Assembly: GCF_943590815.1 (NCBI RefSeq)
Contig: NZ_CALSBS010000009.1
Location: forward strand, 62,001-126,000
From: Pseudocitrobacter vendiensis
Lineage (GTDB): Bacteria > Pseudomonadota > Gammaproteobacteria > Enterobacterales > Enterobacteriaceae
Direction: 5' to 3'
DNA length: 64,000 nt
The position numbers were made by a program, and so were the translations under genes. Below the pieces are notes generated by a model that was not told the DNA's origin, made no database searches, and saw only the letters and a list, made by a program, of their open reading frames with translations. Positions 9,202 through 24,687 of the stretch are shown here, piece by piece (the first letter of the stretch is position 1; every line of letters begins with the position of its first letter).

Positions 9202-9960
9202 ATGCAAAATCAGATTCATTCCCGCGATTTGATCGTCGGCCTGCAAAAAGGGCTGGCGATTATTCAGCTTTTCTCCAAAGAACATCCGCGCCTGACGGTT
9301 CCGCAGGCGGCAAAAATGAGTGGCCTGACGCAGAGTGCGGCGCGGCGATTTTTCCTCACGCTGGTGCATGAACGCTATCTCTGCACCGATGGTCGCTACT
9401 ACTGGCTGACGCCCAAAGCGCTGCGGCTGGGGCAGGCGTACGTCGATTCCGCCCAGTTCCCGCGCATGGTACGGCCCATCGTTGAGTACATCGCCAGCCG
9501 AACGGAAGAGCATGCGTCGGTGGGGGTGATTGATGAAAATGAACTGGTGTATATCGCGCGCAGTAAACACACACCGTTTAACTCGACGTCCGTGCGTCTC
9601 GGCGAGCGCGTGCCGGTGTACTGTACGGCAGGCGGGCGTTTATGGCTGGCGTCGCTGCCGGAAGCGGAGTGTGAAGCAGTGCTGCGGCAAATCAAGCGCG
9701 AACGCCGCACGCCCTACACCGCCGTTGAGATTGATGAACTGATGGCGCGTATTGCGCTGGTTCGCGAGCAGGGCTACGCCACCATCGAGCAGGAATTTGA
9801 AATCGGCATGCTGGTGGTGGCCGTACCGCTGGCCGACAGGGGAGGGCTTTACTGGGGGGCGCTGAGTTTAACCAGTCATCAGTCGCGCACATCGCTGGAG
9901 GCGTTGTGCCGCGATCATCTTGATTTGCTGTATAGTGCGCGGGAAATGCTGGTGAGTTAG
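9202..9960 (+). CDS. IclR family transcriptional regulator
   Basis: This DNA-binding regulator has 252 residues, the normal family length. The first 75 residues form a winged helix (LTVPQAAKMSGLTQSAARRF), and the remaining 175 form the IclR effector domain with the conserved SVRLGERVPVYCTAGGR region. It resembles the PcaR/PcaU/PobR branch that responds to aromatic and alicyclic acids. It is transcribed away from the catabolic operon, and the shared gap holds a perfect palindrome at 9139-9157. It most likely controls that operon in response to its substrate; whether as activator or repressor cannot be told. Confidence 0.9.
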   Translation: MQNQIHSRDLIVGLQKGLAIIQLFSKEHPRLTVPQAAKMSGLTQSAARRFFLTLVHERYLCTDGRYYWLTPKALRLGQAYVDSAQFPRMVRPIVEYIASRTEEHASVGVIDENELVYIARSKHTPFNSTSVRLGERVPVYCTAGGRLWLASLPEAECEAVLRQIKRERRTPYTAVEIDELMARIALVREQGYATIEQEFEIGMLVVAVPLADRGGLYWGALSLTSHQSRTSLEALCRDHLDLLYSAREMLVS

Positions 9961-9990
9961 ACCGACAACTTCATACTCACAGACAATAAA

Positions 9991-10013
9991 AAACCCGCCG
10001 AAGCGGGTTTTTT
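9991..10013. terminator. Bidirectional terminator between the IclR gene and cyoE
   Basis: Arms AAACCCGC and GCGGGTTT enclose a CGAA loop, with A residues on the left and T residues on the right. It can end both the plus-strand regulator transcript and the minus-strand cyo operon. Confidence 0.85.
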
Positions 10014-10028
10014 CACATCCTTCAAACC

Positions 10029-10919
10029 TTACCAGACGTACGTCAGCAGGCTTTGGGAGTTCGGGACCATAAAGTCGATGGACATCATTACAGAGAGTGC
10101 GGTGATGGCGATGATGGAGAAGCCGAAGAGCTTGCGCGCCCAGACTTTATCATCTTCCACTTTATAACCGCGTAGCGCCATGCCGAGCCACCACACACTG
10201 ACCGCCGCCGCAACGATCAGGTATTTATACCCTGCGTAGCCGCCAAGCGTCAGCATCAGCGTGGCGATAGCAAATGCCACGATGTACAGCGTGATGTGGT
10301 TTTTCGCCACTGAAATGCCTTTCACCACCGGCAGAACCGGAATGTTCGCCGCCTGATAATCCTTGAAGCGGAAAATCGCGATAGCGTAGGAGTGAGGCAT
10401 CTGCCAGAGGCTGAAAATCGCCAGCAGGATCAGCGCGCCGCTGTCAAACGTACCGGACACTGCGCAGTAGCCAATCACTGGCGGCGCCGCGCCGGAGAGA
10501 GAGCCAATCAGCGTGCCGTAGACGGAGTGGCGCTTCATGTACAGGCTGTAAACGCCGACATAAACCACAAACCCCATCACGCCCAGCCAGCAGGCCAGCG
10601 GGTTAGCGCCGAACCACAGCAGCATGAAGCCAGCAATACCCAGCAAGGTGGCGTAGACCAGCGACGTTTTAGGCGCCATCAGTCCTTTGACCAGCACTCG
10701 GTTTTTCGTACGTTCCATCTTACGGTCGATGTCACGATCGATGTAGTTGTTGAATACACAACCCGAGGCGACCACCAGAGACACGCCAATCAGCGTCGCG
10801 ACAAACAGCGGGTAATCGATGCTGCCCTTGGAGGCCAGCAGGAAACCGCCGATCACGGAGATCAGGTTGCCAAAAATGATGCCTGGTTTCGTTACTTGCA
10901 GGTATTGCTTAAACATCAT
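10029..10919 (-). CDS. cyoE: Protoheme IX farnesyltransferase (heme O synthase)
   Basis: CyoE attaches a farnesyl group to heme b to make the heme O used by cytochrome bo3. The start at 10919 ([13 protein letters not shown]) gives 296 residues, identical in length to the E. coli enzyme; an upstream in-frame ATG is not supported. The protein is a multi-span UbiA-type prenyltransferase with the aspartate-rich motif [12 protein letters not shown] near residue 70 that binds the prenyl diphosphate. It is the last gene of cyoABCDE, 11 bp after cyoD. Confidence 0.97.
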   Translation of the reverse strand: MMFKQYLQVTKPGIIFGNLISVIGGFLLASKGSIDYPLFVATLIGVSLVVASGCVFNNYIDRDIDRKMERTKNRVLVKGLMAPKTSLVYATLLGIAGFMLLWFGANPLACWLGVMGFVVYVGVYSLYMKRHSVYGTLIGSLSGAAPPVIGYCAVSGTFDSGALILLAIFSLWQMPHSYAIAIFRFKDYQAANIPVLPVVKGISVAKNHITLYIVAFAIATLMLTLGGYAGYKYLIVAAAVSVWWLGMALRGYKVEDDKVWARKLFGFSIIAITALSVMMSIDFMVPNSQSLLTYVW

Positions 10920-10930
10920 ACTCGCCGCTC

Positions 10931-11259
10931 TTAGTGAACCATCATGTTGTAGTTCAGGTTCCACATAATCCAGATGGAGCCTACAACCACGATGGCAATG
11001 ATGATCACGGTGAAGACAAACGCAGTCAGGTTCCAGCCTTCGTCAGACTTCGAGTTCATGTGCAGGAAGTACACCAGGTGTACCAGAATCTGCACAACCG
11101 CCGTTACCAGAATGGTTCCCAGAATCACCGCCGGCGACGCTGAACCCGTCATCACCATCCAGAACGGAATCACCGTCAGGATGATGGACAGGATAAAGCC
11201 CGTCATATAGGACTTCACGCTGCCGTGGGATGCGCCGTTGTGATCGGTAGAATGACTCA

Positions 11260-11260
<1 letters not shown>
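10931..11260 (-). CDS. cyoD: Cytochrome bo3 ubiquinol oxidase subunit IV
   Basis: CyoD is a small accessory subunit of the bo3 oxidase that aids its assembly. The start [13 protein letters not shown] at 11260 gives 109 residues, as in E. coli, with three membrane segments. An upstream extension exists in frame but lies inside cyoC. The ATG shares one base with the cyoC stop codon (TAATG), so translation is coupled. Confidence 0.97.
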
Positions 11261-15289
<4,029 letters not shown>

Positions 15290-16765
15290 CTACATCTGAT
15301 GTGTTTTACGTAGCGCCAGATAATCAAGCACACAGCCGACTAAAATACCGGCAATGGCAATCAATGCCCCGGCTTCCAGAACGCTGGTCGAGAAGGGGAG
15401 TGACGCCAGATCCAGCGCATCAATTACCAGCATGACCAGCCACGCGCCTAACAACAGTGCGCCAATGAGCAACAGGCGCAGGGCAAAGCGATAACCTCCG
15501 CTGAAGGTGCTGCGCGGCATAAACTGTTCGGTTTGCTGGGTATATTCCAGCGTCCGGCGGCAGACAAGCAGCAGTAAAATTCCCGGAACGGCGGCAACAA
15601 CCGAGAACAGATAGAACGTCGGCCAGCCGTGTGCGTCAACGAACCAACCGGCGATAGGCCCAACGTAAACGCGGCCCACGGCAGAGAGCGCCGATAACAG
15701 AGCGAACTGGGTGGCAGAAAACGACTTGTTACACAGCGTCATCAGCAACGCAACAAACGCCGCAGTGCCCATCCCGCCGCACAGGTTTTCGAAGAATACC
15801 GCCGCGCCCATCGAGAACAGATGTTTATCGGTGACCGACAGCAGCCAGTAACCCGCGTTCGATGCGCCTTGCAGAATGCCAAAAATCAGCAGTGCGCGGA
15901 ACAGCGTTAAACGTTGCATCAGAACGCCGCCGTACAGCGCGCCAAGGATGGTGGCAAACAGGCCCAGGGTTTTATTCACCATCCCGACTTCACCGGCATC
16001 AAAACCGACGCCGCGAATCAAAAAGGTGGTCGTCAGACTCATGGCGAAAGCGTCGCCGAGTTTGTACATCACGATCAACAGCAGAATCAGCCACGCGTTG
16101 TTACGGCCAAAGAAGTCTTTTAACGGTGCGACAACCGCTTGTTCAAGGCTGCGCGGCACAGGAATGACATCACTGGGCTCTGGCGCGAGCAGGGTGGCGA
16201 TAATACACGGCACCAGCAGCGCCGCCATCAGCCAGTACATGCCTTGCCAGCCCAGCCATTTATCGGCCAGCCACAGCGCCAGGCCACCGGAAACCAGCAT
16301 CCCCAGGCGATAGCCGAGCACGCTGATAGCCGCACCCGCGCCGCGTTCTTCCGCAGGCAGAACGTCGGTTTTCCAGGCGTCAAAAACGATGTCCTGAGAG
16401 GCCGAGCAGAAGGCAATCACCACCGCCAGCGCCGCCATCCAGCGTAACTGCGAGGCGGGCTCAAGGAAGCCCATTGCGGCAATAGCGATTAACAGTAAAC
16501 ATTGCGTGGTCAGCAGCCACCCGCGACGGCGTCCCAGGAACGGCGGTGTGTAACGATCCATCACCGGCGACCAGAGAAACTTAAAGACGTAAGCCTGGCC
16601 GACGAGGGAGAAGAAGCCGATTGTTTTCAGATCGATGTTTTCGACGGTCATCCACGCTTGCAGCGTCCCGGAGGTGAGTGCAAGGGGCAAACCGGAGGCG
16701 AAACCAAGAATCAGCAGAATGGCTGATTTAGGTTGTTGGAAAATACGTAAATAATGGCTGGACAT
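15290..16765 (-). CDS. ampG: AmpG muropeptide permease
   Basis: AmpG is an inner-membrane MFS permease that imports GlcNAc-anhydroMurNAc muropeptides released from the cell wall, feeding peptidoglycan recycling and, in hosts with AmpC/AmpR, beta-lactamase induction. It has 491 residues, as in E. coli. The N-terminus LRIFQQPKSAILLILGFASGLP and the MDRYTPPFLGRRRGW loop are characteristic. It lies downstream of yajG on the same strand, with an 11-bp-stem hairpin between them. Confidence 0.97.
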   Translation of the reverse strand: MSSHYLRIFQQPKSAILLILGFASGLPLALTSGTLQAWMTVENIDLKTIGFFSLVGQAYVFKFLWSPVMDRYTPPFLGRRRGWLLTTQCLLLIAIAAMGFLEPASQLRWMAALAVVIAFCSASQDIVFDAWKTDVLPAEERGAGAAISVLGYRLGMLVSGGLALWLADKWLGWQGMYWLMAALLVPCIIATLLAPEPSDVIPVPRSLEQAVVAPLKDFFGRNNAWLILLLIVMYKLGDAFAMSLTTTFLIRGVGFDAGEVGMVNKTLGLFATILGALYGGVLMQRLTLFRALLIFGILQGASNAGYWLLSVTDKHLFSMGAAVFFENLCGGMGTAAFVALLMTLCNKSFSATQFALLSALSAVGRVYVGPIAGWFVDAHGWPTFYLFSVVAAVPGILLLLVCRRTLEYTQQTEQFMPRSTFSGGYRFALRLLLIGALLLGAWLVMLVIDALDLASLPFSTSVLEAGALIAIAGILVGCVLDYLALRKTHQM

Positions 16766-16776
16766 GTTCTTATAGC

Positions 16777-16803
16777 ACTGACCCGACGTGGTGTCGGGTC
16801 AGT
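16777..16803. repeat. Inverted repeat between yajG and ampG
   Basis: Arms ACTGACCCGAC and GTCGGGTCAGT form a perfect 11-bp stem with a 5-base loop. It has no clear T tract on either strand, so it may be a partial terminator or an RNA processing or stability element that sets ampG expression below yajG. It starts 12 bp upstream of the ampG ATG. Confidence 0.7.
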
Positions 16804-16812
16804 TTAGTGGGA

Positions 16813-17391
16813 TTAACGCGCGTTTTGCTTGATAAAGTCGTGGACGCTGGTGTCCTGAGACATATCGGCAATGGTATCGGTCAGAACGCTGTTTACAGCA
16901 TTCGCGATATTTTTGTTCGATGCCTGGAACGCCCCTTCTACAGAGTAGCTGGCGCGATAGTTTTTGGTCATCTTGTTGCCATTCTTCGCGGTGGCGATGA
17001 TGGCGATATCCGCTTTGGTGGAGATGTTGTAACGCACGTTGCCCTGTGAGACATCCGCATACAGGTTGCTGACGATAATCTGCAGATCGACAGCGCCGTT
17101 AGGCCCAATCATATAACCGCGCGCGGTCATCTGTTTTTCCAGCACTTCTTGTAACAGGAAGCGCAGGTCGCGAGAGGCGGTCAGGGTAACCTGCTGGTTA
17201 TCACGGGTGACTTTGGCCAGCGCCTGATCCTGACGCTGGTCAGCGCCGTTGATGCTGACGGTTACGCCCATCAGGCTTGGATCCTGCTGCGGCAGAGTCA
17301 TCTTAGGAGACACATCAATGGTGGTCGGCGGCGTGGCGCATCCTGCCAACATAAACAGTGCTACTAAGGGAAAGAGGATTTTTTTTAACAT
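16813..17391 (-). CDS. yajG: YajG lipoprotein
   Basis: This is a predicted lipoprotein of 192 residues with signal peptide MLKKILFPLVALFMLAGC; the lipobox LAGC puts the lipidated cysteine at 18. The mature part is an alpha/beta domain seen in YajG-like proteins. Its molecular function is not established. It is the upstream gene of the yajG-ampG unit, which suggests an envelope role. Sequence and synteny match E. coli YajG throughout. Confidence 0.95.
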   Translation of the reverse strand: MLKKILFPLVALFMLAGCATPPTTIDVSPKMTLPQQDPSLMGVTVSINGADQRQDQALAKVTRDNQQVTLTASRDLRFLLQEVLEKQMTARGYMIGPNGAVDLQIIVSNLYADVSQGNVRYNISTKADIAIIATAKNGNKMTKNYRASYSVEGAFQASNKNIANAVNSVLTDTIADMSQDTSVHDFIKQNAR

Positions 17392-17689
17392 GTTCAGGCT
17401 CTCAAACGCATTGTTTACTGAAAATTCCCGCCATCATAACATCGCCAACGGCAAGGGGAAGTAGGCAATGCATGTAAATTCATCGTGTTGTGCGTTTTAT
17501 AACCTTGCGCCGCAACAATGACCTCGGCGTGAGGCGTAAAAGGCGTGAGAAGGCAGTTAACGCCATTGGTTTGTCGGTTCACATCAGACAAACGCTAATT
17601 TTTTGTTGTCTTTGTGTAATGGAAACGGTAAAAGCGGCTAACATTTAAAGGGATAGACGGCATCTCAACGTTGTCGGAGGAGTAACTTC
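17392..17689. promoter_or_regulatory. yajG-bolA divergent region with gearbox-like bolA promoter
   Basis: The gap holds promoters for yajG (minus) and bolA (plus). CGGCTAACA at 17635-17643 resembles the CGGC-type -10 of the E. coli bolA gearbox promoter, which is active at low growth rate through RpoS. It lies about 50 bp before the bolA start. The match is by eye to the known E. coli arrangement. Confidence 0.5.
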
Positions 17690-18007
17690 ATGATGATACG
17701 TGAACATATAGAAGAAAAATTAAGGGCAGCGTTTGAACCTGTGTTCCTCGAAGTGACGGATGAGAGCTATCGTCACAACGTACCGGCGGGTTCTGAAAGC
17801 CACTTCAAAGTGGTGCTGGTCAGCGATCGTTTCACCGGTGAACGTTTTCTCAATCGCCATCGCATGATCTATGGCACGTTAACGGAGGAACTGGCTTCCA
17901 CGGTGCACGCTCTGGCGTTGCACACCTACACGCGCAAAGAGTGGGAGGGGTTACAGGATACAGTCGTCGCATCACCACCGTGTCGTGGCGCGGGCAGTCT
18001 CGCGTAG
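17690..18007 (+). CDS. bolA: BolA morphology and stress regulator
   Basis: BolA is a small protein of 105 residues that affects cell shape and biofilm formation and binds glutaredoxins and iron-sulfur clusters. The class II KH-like BolA fold includes the [12 protein letters not shown] strand and helix-turn region and the conserved histidine in HRMIYG. The ribosome site GGAGGAG is 7 bp before the start. A terminator and then tig follow, as in E. coli. Confidence 0.97.
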   Translation: MMIREHIEEKLRAAFEPVFLEVTDESYRHNVPAGSESHFKVVLVSDRFTGERFLNRHRMIYGTLTEELASTVHALALHTYTRKEWEGLQDTVVASPPCRGAGSLA

Positions 18008-18063
18008 AAAAGGCATTTGCAACGAACGGAACTTTTCCAGTATGTTGCGTACAGATTTATGAG

Positions 18064-18090
18064 AAAACGGCCTGCGGGCCGTTTTGTTTT
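18064..18090 (+). terminator. bolA terminator
   Basis: Arms AAAACGGCC and GGCCGTTTT enclose a TGCG loop and are followed by a T-rich run. It lies 56 bp after the bolA stop. Confidence 0.85.
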
Positions 18091-18129
18091 GTCTGAAAAA
18101 TGGACCCGTTTGACCTTTTTCAGACAAAA
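18087..18129. repeat. Perfect 14-bp inverted repeat after bolA
   Basis: Arms TTTTGTCTGAAAAA and TTTTTCAGACAAAA flank a 15-base centre. The structure directly abuts the bolA terminator. Its length and perfection exceed what a terminator needs, and no T tract is placed for termination. It may be a second transcription-end structure or a protein site; function is not known. Confidence 0.75.
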
Positions 18130-18201
18130 ATTCGCCGGGAATTGTGAAAAAAGCCGCATCCAGGCATAACAACCGTTCTCGACTCATATCAGTGATGCCG
18201 C

Positions 18202-18207
18202 TATAAT
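18202..18207 (+). promoter_or_regulatory. Candidate tig promoter -10
   Basis: A perfect TATAAT lies 138 bp upstream of the tig start, with only a weak -35 region before it. The rest of the 337-bp bolA-tig gap holds the bolA terminator and the inverted repeat at 18087-18129. I see no small gene in it. Confidence 0.5.
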
Positions 18208-18335
18208 GCGCGTCTTATTTTTCGGAATGTCTTCGGGATGATTCTGGCGACACGGAATGTGAATCTGATTTAAAGAGAACATCCCGGTATTGCGAGGCAA
18301 AACTCAGAGTTGACCGAGCACTGTGATTTTTTTGA

Positions 18336-19643
<1,308 letters not shown>

Positions 19644-19673
19644 TTTCGCTTCCTGCGTTTAAAGTTTGAGCAA

Positions 19674-19708
19674 AAACCCGTTGTCTTTCGGCAGCGGGTT
19701 TTTTTTAT
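19674..19708 (+). terminator. tig terminator
   Basis: Stem AAACCCG with CGGGTTT around a structured loop is followed by seven further T residues, 31 bp after the tig stop. Confidence 0.85.
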
Positions 19709-19779
19709 CACATTGATAGACAGCGTAAGCGTGATAAAACACAGTTTCGGTGTTAGCGTAACGGCAAAATATTGTTATG

Positions 19780-19809
19780 CTTGAAATAGGGTGGATTCGT
19801 CCCCATAAA
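19780..19809 (+). promoter_or_regulatory. Sigma-32 (heat-shock) promoter of clpP
   Basis: CTTGAAA at 19780 and CCCCATAAA at 19801 are separated by 14 bp, matching the sigma-32 consensus (CTTGAA, 13-17 bp, CCCCAT). It lies about 105 bp before the clpP start, as known in E. coli. Confidence 0.85.
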
Positions 19810-19913
19810 AGGGGAAGTATTAGCTGCGATGGCTGGTAAACCGTCCACAAGGTACAATGAGTACAGCAAGCAGGCAGTACAGCAGGTTTCATTTTTTTAT
19901 CCAGGAGACGGAA

Positions 19914-20537
19914 ATGTCATACAGTGGCGAACGAGATAACTTTGCACCCCATATGGCCCTGGTGCCGATGGTCATCGAACAGACCTCACGCGGTGAACGT
20001 TCTTTTGATATCTACTCCCGTCTTCTTAAGGAGCGCGTTATCTTTCTGACCGGCCAGGTGGAAGACCACATGGCGAACCTGATCGTAGCGCAGATGCTGT
20101 TTCTGGAAGCGGAAAACCCGGAAAAAGATATTTACCTGTACATTAACTCTCCAGGCGGCGTCATCACCGCCGGGATGTCGATTTATGACACCATGCAGTT
20201 CATCAAGCCGGACGTGAGCACCATTTGTATGGGCCAGGCGGCGTCCATGGGCGCATTCCTGCTGACCGCAGGGGCGAAAGGCAAGCGTTTCTGTCTGCCG
20301 AACTCGCGCGTCATGATTCACCAGCCGCTGGGCGGCTATCAGGGTCAGGCGACGGATATCGAAATCCACGCGCGTGAAATCCTGAAAGTGAAAGGGCGCA
20401 TGAATGAACTTATGGCTCATCACACGGGTCAATCTCTTGAGCAGATCGAACGCGACACCGAGCGCGATCGCTTCTTGTCTGCTTCAGAGGCGGTAGAGTA
20501 CGGTTTGGTCGACTCCATCCTGACCCATCGTAATTGA
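19914..20537 (+). CDS. clpP: ClpP ATP-dependent protease proteolytic subunit
   Basis: ClpP forms the two-ring serine protease chamber that works with ClpX and ClpA. The start at 19914 after AGGAGA gives 207 residues, as in E. coli; an upstream in-frame ATG has no ribosome site. Catalytic S111 (GQAASMGAF) and H136 (MIHQPLGG) are present, and the 14-residue propeptide ends at APHM before ALVPM. It is heat-shock controlled and is followed by clpX. Confidence 0.98.
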   Translation: MSYSGERDNFAPHMALVPMVIEQTSRGERSFDIYSRLLKERVIFLTGQVEDHMANLIVAQMLFLEAENPEKDIYLYINSPGGVITAGMSIYDTMQFIKPDVSTICMGQAASMGAFLLTAGAKGKRFCLPNSRVMIHQPLGGYQGQATDIEIHAREILKVKGRMNELMAHHTGQSLEQIERDTERDRFLSASEAVEYGLVDSILTHRN

Positions 20538-20665
20538 TGCCCGGAGCGTGAGTGTGCCGCTATACTATGTATGGGCGGCACAACGCTTGCGTAGCGGCTT
20601 GCGCTTGAGAATGGCATTTGCGTCGTCATATGCGGCACAAAGAACTTAAAAAGAGGTTTTGACTC

Positions 20666-21940
20666 ATGACAGATAAACGCAAAGATGGTTCGGGCAAATT
20701 GTTGTATTGCTCTTTTTGCGGCAAAAGCCAGCATGAAGTGCGTAAGCTGATCGCCGGGCCGTCAGTGTATATCTGCGACGAATGTGTTGATTTGTGTAAT
20801 GACATCATTCGCGAAGAGATTAAAGAAGTGGCGCCGCATCGTGAACGTAGTGCATTGCCGACGCCACATGAAATTCGCCATCACCTGGATGACTATGTCA
20901 TCGGTCAGGAACAGGCGAAAAAGGTCCTGGCCGTAGCGGTGTATAACCACTACAAACGTCTGCGCAATGGTGATACCAGCAACGGCGTTGAGCTGGGCAA
21001 AAGTAACATTCTGCTGATTGGCCCGACCGGTTCCGGTAAAACGCTGCTGGCTGAAACGCTGGCACGCCTGCTGGACGTACCGTTCACCATGGCTGACGCC
21101 ACCACCCTGACCGAAGCCGGTTATGTGGGTGAAGACGTCGAAAACATCATTCAGAAACTGCTGCAGAAATGCGATTACGATGTACAGAAAGCCCAGCGCG
21201 GTATTGTCTACATCGATGAAATTGATAAGATTTCTCGTAAATCTGATAACCCGTCTATCACCCGTGACGTCTCGGGCGAAGGCGTTCAGCAGGCGTTGCT
21301 GAAACTGATTGAAGGCACCGTCGCTGCCGTTCCACCTCAGGGGGGGCGTAAACATCCGCAGCAGGAATTCTTGCAGGTTGATACCTCCAAGATTCTGTTT
21401 ATCTGCGGCGGCGCATTTGCGGGCCTCGATAAAGTTATCGCTAACCGTGTAGAAACAGGTTCCGGTATCGGCTTCGGCGCGACCGTGAAATCGAAAACCG
21501 ATAAAGCCAGCGAAGGCGAACTGCTGACGCAGGTTGAGCCGGAAGATTTGATCAAATTTGGTCTGATCCCGGAATTTATTGGTCGTCTGCCGGTGGTTGC
21601 AACGCTCAATGAGCTGAGTGAAGAGGCGCTGATTCAGATCCTGAAAGAGCCGAAAAATGCCCTGACCAAACAGTATCAGGCGTTGTTCAATCTGGAAGGT
21701 GTGGATCTCGAATTCCGCGATGAAGCGCTCGACGCGATTGCCAAGAAAGCGATGATCCGTAAAACCGGCGCGCGTGGTCTGCGCTCTATCGTCGAAGCCG
21801 CACTGCTCGATACCATGTACGATCTGCCTTCCATGGAAGACGTCGAAAAAGTGGTTATCGATGAGTCGGTGATTGGCGGCCAGAGCAAACCGCTGCTGAT
21901 TTACGGTAAGCCGGAAGCGCAGCAAGCCTCTGGTGAATAA
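20666..21940 (+). CDS. clpX: ClpX ATPase and unfoldase
   Basis: ClpX is the AAA+ unfoldase that selects tagged substrates and feeds them to ClpP. It has 424 residues, as in E. coli. The N-terminal zinc finger has C15, C18, C37 and C40, Walker A is GPTGSGKT at 119-126, Walker B lies in IVYIDEIDK, and the ClpP-docking IGF loop occurs in the [10 protein letters not shown] stretch. It is 128 bp after clpP. Confidence 0.98.
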   Translation: MTDKRKDGSGKLLYCSFCGKSQHEVRKLIAGPSVYICDECVDLCNDIIREEIKEVAPHRERSALPTPHEIRHHLDDYVIGQEQAKKVLAVAVYNHYKRLRNGDTSNGVELGKSNILLIGPTGSGKTLLAETLARLLDVPFTMADATTLTEAGYVGEDVENIIQKLLQKCDYDVQKAQRGIVYIDEIDKISRKSDNPSITRDVSGEGVQQALLKLIEGTVAAVPPQGGRKHPQQEFLQVDTSKILFICGGAFAGLDKVIANRVETGSGIGFGATVKSKTDKASEGELLTQVEPEDLIKFGLIPEFIGRLPVVATLNELSEEALIQILKEPKNALTKQYQALFNLEGVDLEFRDEALDAIAKKAMIRKTGARGLRSIVEAALLDTMYDLPSMEDVEKVVIDESVIGGQSKPLLIYGKPEAQQASGE

Positions 21941-21968
21941 TTCGCCAATTCATACAATCAGTTAATCA

Positions 21969-22000
21969 AAAAGGGGGGATTTTATCTCCCCTTTTATTTT
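21969..22000 (+). terminator. clpX terminator
   Basis: Arms AAAAGGGGGGA and TCTCCCCTTTT form a stem with one G:U pair and are followed by ATTTTT, 28 bp after the clpX stop. Confidence 0.85.
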
Positions 22001-22015
22001 TCCGTAATCATGGCG

Positions 22016-22043
22016 TTGAATGTGTGGAATACATCCCCATATA
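22016..22043 (+). promoter_or_regulatory. Sigma-32 (heat-shock) promoter of lon
   Basis: TTGAA at 22016 and CCCCATATA at 22035 with a 14-bp spacer match the sigma-32 consensus and the known E. coli lon promoter. It lies about 80 bp before the lon start. Confidence 0.85.
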
Positions 22044-22124
22044 CTGACATACATGTTAATGATGGCATGACGCACACTTGTGTCATCTGATTACCTGGCG
22101 GACATTAAACTAAGAGAGAGCTCT

Positions 22125-24479
22125 ATGAATCCTGAGCGTTCTGAACGCATTGAAATCCCCGTATTGCCGTTGCGCGATGTGGTGGTTTATCCGCACATGG
22201 TCATACCCTTGTTTGTAGGGCGGGAAAAATCTATCCGTTGCCTTGAAGCCGCCATGGATCATGATAAAAAAATCATGTTGGTTGCGCAGAAAGAAGCATC
22301 GACGGATGAGCCGGGTGTAAACGATCTTTTCACCGTCGGGACCGTGGCCTCTATTTTGCAAATGCTGAAGCTGCCGGATGGCACTGTCAAAGTGCTGGTT
22401 GAAGGCTTGCAGCGTGCGCGTATCACCACGTTGTCGGATAACGGGGAACACTTTTCGGCAAAAGCGGAATATCTGGAATCACCGGATATCGAAGAACGCG
22501 AGCAGGAAGTGCTGGTTCGTACCGCGATTAGCCAGTTTGAAGGCTACATCAAGCTAAACAAAAAAATCCCACCAGAAGTGCTGACGTCGCTGAACAGCAT
22601 CGACGACCCTGCACGTCTGGCTGACACCATCGCTGCGCACATGCCGCTGAAACTGGCGGATAAACAGTCTGTGCTCGAAATGTCTGACATCAATGAACGC
22701 CTTGAATATCTGATGGCGATGATGGAGTCGGAAATCGATCTGCTGCAGGTTGAGAAACGCATTCGCAACCGCGTTAAAAAGCAGATGGAAAAATCTCAGC
22801 GTGAGTACTATCTGAACGAGCAAATGAAAGCGATTCAGAAAGAGCTCGGCGAGATGGACGACGCACCGGACGAAAACGAAGCGCTGAAGCGTAAGATTGA
22901 CGCGGCGAAAATGCCGAAAGAGGCGAAAGAGAAAACCGAAGCCGAACTGCAGAAGCTGAAAATGATGTCGCCGATGTCAGCCGAAGCGACCGTGGTTCGC
23001 GGGTATATCGACTGGATGGTTCAGGTGCCGTGGAATGCCCGCAGCAAGGTCAAAAAAGACCTTCGTCAGGCGCAGGAAATCCTCGATACCGACCATTACG
23101 GCCTTGAGCGTGTGAAAGACCGTATCCTTGAGTATCTCGCGGTTCAGAGCCGTGTGAACAAAATTAAAGGCCCGATTCTGTGCCTGGTTGGGCCGCCGGG
23201 GGTGGGTAAAACCTCTCTGGGTCAATCTATCGCTAAAGCGACTGGACGTAAGTACATTCGTATGGCGCTGGGCGGCGTGCGTGATGAAGCGGAAATTCGC
23301 GGTCACCGTCGTACCTACATCGGCTCTATGCCGGGTAAATTGATCCAGAAAATGGCGAAAGTGGGCGTTAAAAACCCGCTGTTCCTGCTCGATGAAATCG
23401 ACAAAATGTCGTCCGATATGCGTGGCGATCCGGCTTCAGCCCTGTTAGAAGTGCTGGATCCAGAGCAGAACGTGGCGTTCAGCGATCACTATCTGGAAGT
23501 GGATTACGATCTCAGCGACGTCATGTTCGTTGCGACCTCGAACTCCATGAATATTCCGGCACCGCTGCTGGACCGTATGGAAGTGATTCGTCTGTCCGGT
23601 TATACCGAAGACGAGAAACTGAACATTGCCAAACAGCACCTGCTGCCGAAGCAAATCGAACGTAACGCCCTGAAAAAAGGCGAACTGACGGTGGATGACA
23701 GCGCGATTGTCGGCATCATTCGTTACTACACCCGTGAAGCGGGCGTGCGTAGCCTTGAGCGTGAAATTTCGAAACTGTGCCGTAAGGCGGTTAAACAGCT
23801 ACTGCTGGATAAATCCCTGAAGCACATCGACATTAACGGCGACAATCTGCACGATTACCTCGGCGTTCAACGCTTCGACTACGGCCGGGCGGATGACGAA
23901 AACCGCGTTGGTCAGGTGACTGGCCTGGCATGGACGGAAGTAGGCGGCGATCTGCTGACCATCGAAACCGCCTGTGTGCCGGGTAAAGGCAAACTGACCT
24001 ATACCGGTTCGCTGGGCGAAGTCATGCAGGAGTCCATTCAGGCTGCGCTGACCGTGGTACGCGCGCGTGCAGAAAAACTGGGTATCAACCCGGATTTCTA
24101 CGAAAAACGCGATATCCACGTTCACGTGCCGGAAGGGGCAACGCCGAAAGATGGCCCAAGCGCCGGTATCGCCATGTGCACCGCGCTGGTTTCTTGCCTG
24201 ACTGGTAACCCGGTTCGCGCCGATGTGGCAATGACAGGGGAAATTACCCTGCGTGGTCTGGTGCTACCGATTGGCGGTCTGAAGGAAAAACTGCTGGCGG
24301 CACACCGTGGCGGCATTAAGACTGTTCTGATTCCGGATGAGAATAAGCGCGATCTGGAAGAGATTCCGGACAACGTTCTGGCCGATCTTGATATTCACCC
24401 TGTGAAACGTATCGAGGAAGTTCTGGCCCTTGCGCTGCAAAATGAGCCCACTGGGATGCAGGTTGTAACCGCAAAATAG
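22125..24479 (+). CDS. lon: Lon ATP-dependent protease
   Basis: Lon is a cytosolic AAA+ serine protease that degrades misfolded proteins and regulators such as SulA and RcsA. The start at 22125 ([15 protein letters not shown]) after AGAGAG gives 784 residues, equal to E. coli; the in-frame ATG-less extension upstream lies in the promoter leader. The N-terminal substrate domain, coiled coil, Walker A GPPGVGKT, Walker [10 protein letters not shown] and the catalytic serine in [11 protein letters not shown] with its lysine in [10 protein letters not shown] are all intact. Confidence 0.98.
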   Translation: MNPERSERIEIPVLPLRDVVVYPHMVIPLFVGREKSIRCLEAAMDHDKKIMLVAQKEASTDEPGVNDLFTVGTVASILQMLKLPDGTVKVLVEGLQRARITTLSDNGEHFSAKAEYLESPDIEEREQEVLVRTAISQFEGYIKLNKKIPPEVLTSLNSIDDPARLADTIAAHMPLKLADKQSVLEMSDINERLEYLMAMMESEIDLLQVEKRIRNRVKKQMEKSQREYYLNEQMKAIQKELGEMDDAPDENEALKRKIDAAKMPKEAKEKTEAELQKLKMMSPMSAEATVVRGYIDWMVQVPWNARSKVKKDLRQAQEILDTDHYGLERVKDRILEYLAVQSRVNKIKGPILCLVGPPGVGKTSLGQSIAKATGRKYIRMALGGVRDEAEIRGHRRTYIGSMPGKLIQKMAKVGVKNPLFLLDEIDKMSSDMRGDPASALLEVLDPEQNVAFSDHYLEVDYDLSDVMFVATSNSMNIPAPLLDRMEVIRLSGYTEDEKLNIAKQHLLPKQIERNALKKGELTVDDSAIVGIIRYYTREAGVRSLEREISKLCRKAVKQLLLDKSLKHIDINGDNLHDYLGVQRFDYGRADDENRVGQVTGLAWTEVGGDLLTIETACVPGKGKLTYTGSLGEVMQESIQAALTVVRARAEKLGINPDFYEKRDIHVHVPEGATPKDGPSAGIAMCTALVSCLTGNPVRADVAMTGEITLRGLVLPIGGLKEKLLAAHRGGIKTVLIPDENKRDLEEIPDNVLADLDIHPVKRIEEVLALALQNEPTGMQVVTAK

Positions 24480-24510
24480 TGACCTCGCGCAAAGAGCGTC
24501 AATAAAAACA

Positions 24511-24548
24511 GGGCTGGCAGGTGAAAACACACTTGCCAGCCTTTTTTT
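24511..24548 (+). terminator. lon terminator
   Basis: Stem GGCTGGCA with TGCCAGCC is followed by seven T residues, 32 bp after the lon stop. Confidence 0.88.
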
Positions 24549-24687
24549 GTCTCGCTAATTTAAGACCCTGACAGGACTGTTATCGACAACTATTGTTGTA
24601 AGGGCATGACAGTCCTGATATAACTGCTGCGCGTTGCACCGTGAAGGATTCAGGTGCGATATAAATAATAAAGAGAGGAAGAGAACA

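Noticed and set aside
20762..21925. 387-codon frame antisense to clpX
   Set aside because: Shadow of clpX; no family resemblance or ribosome site.
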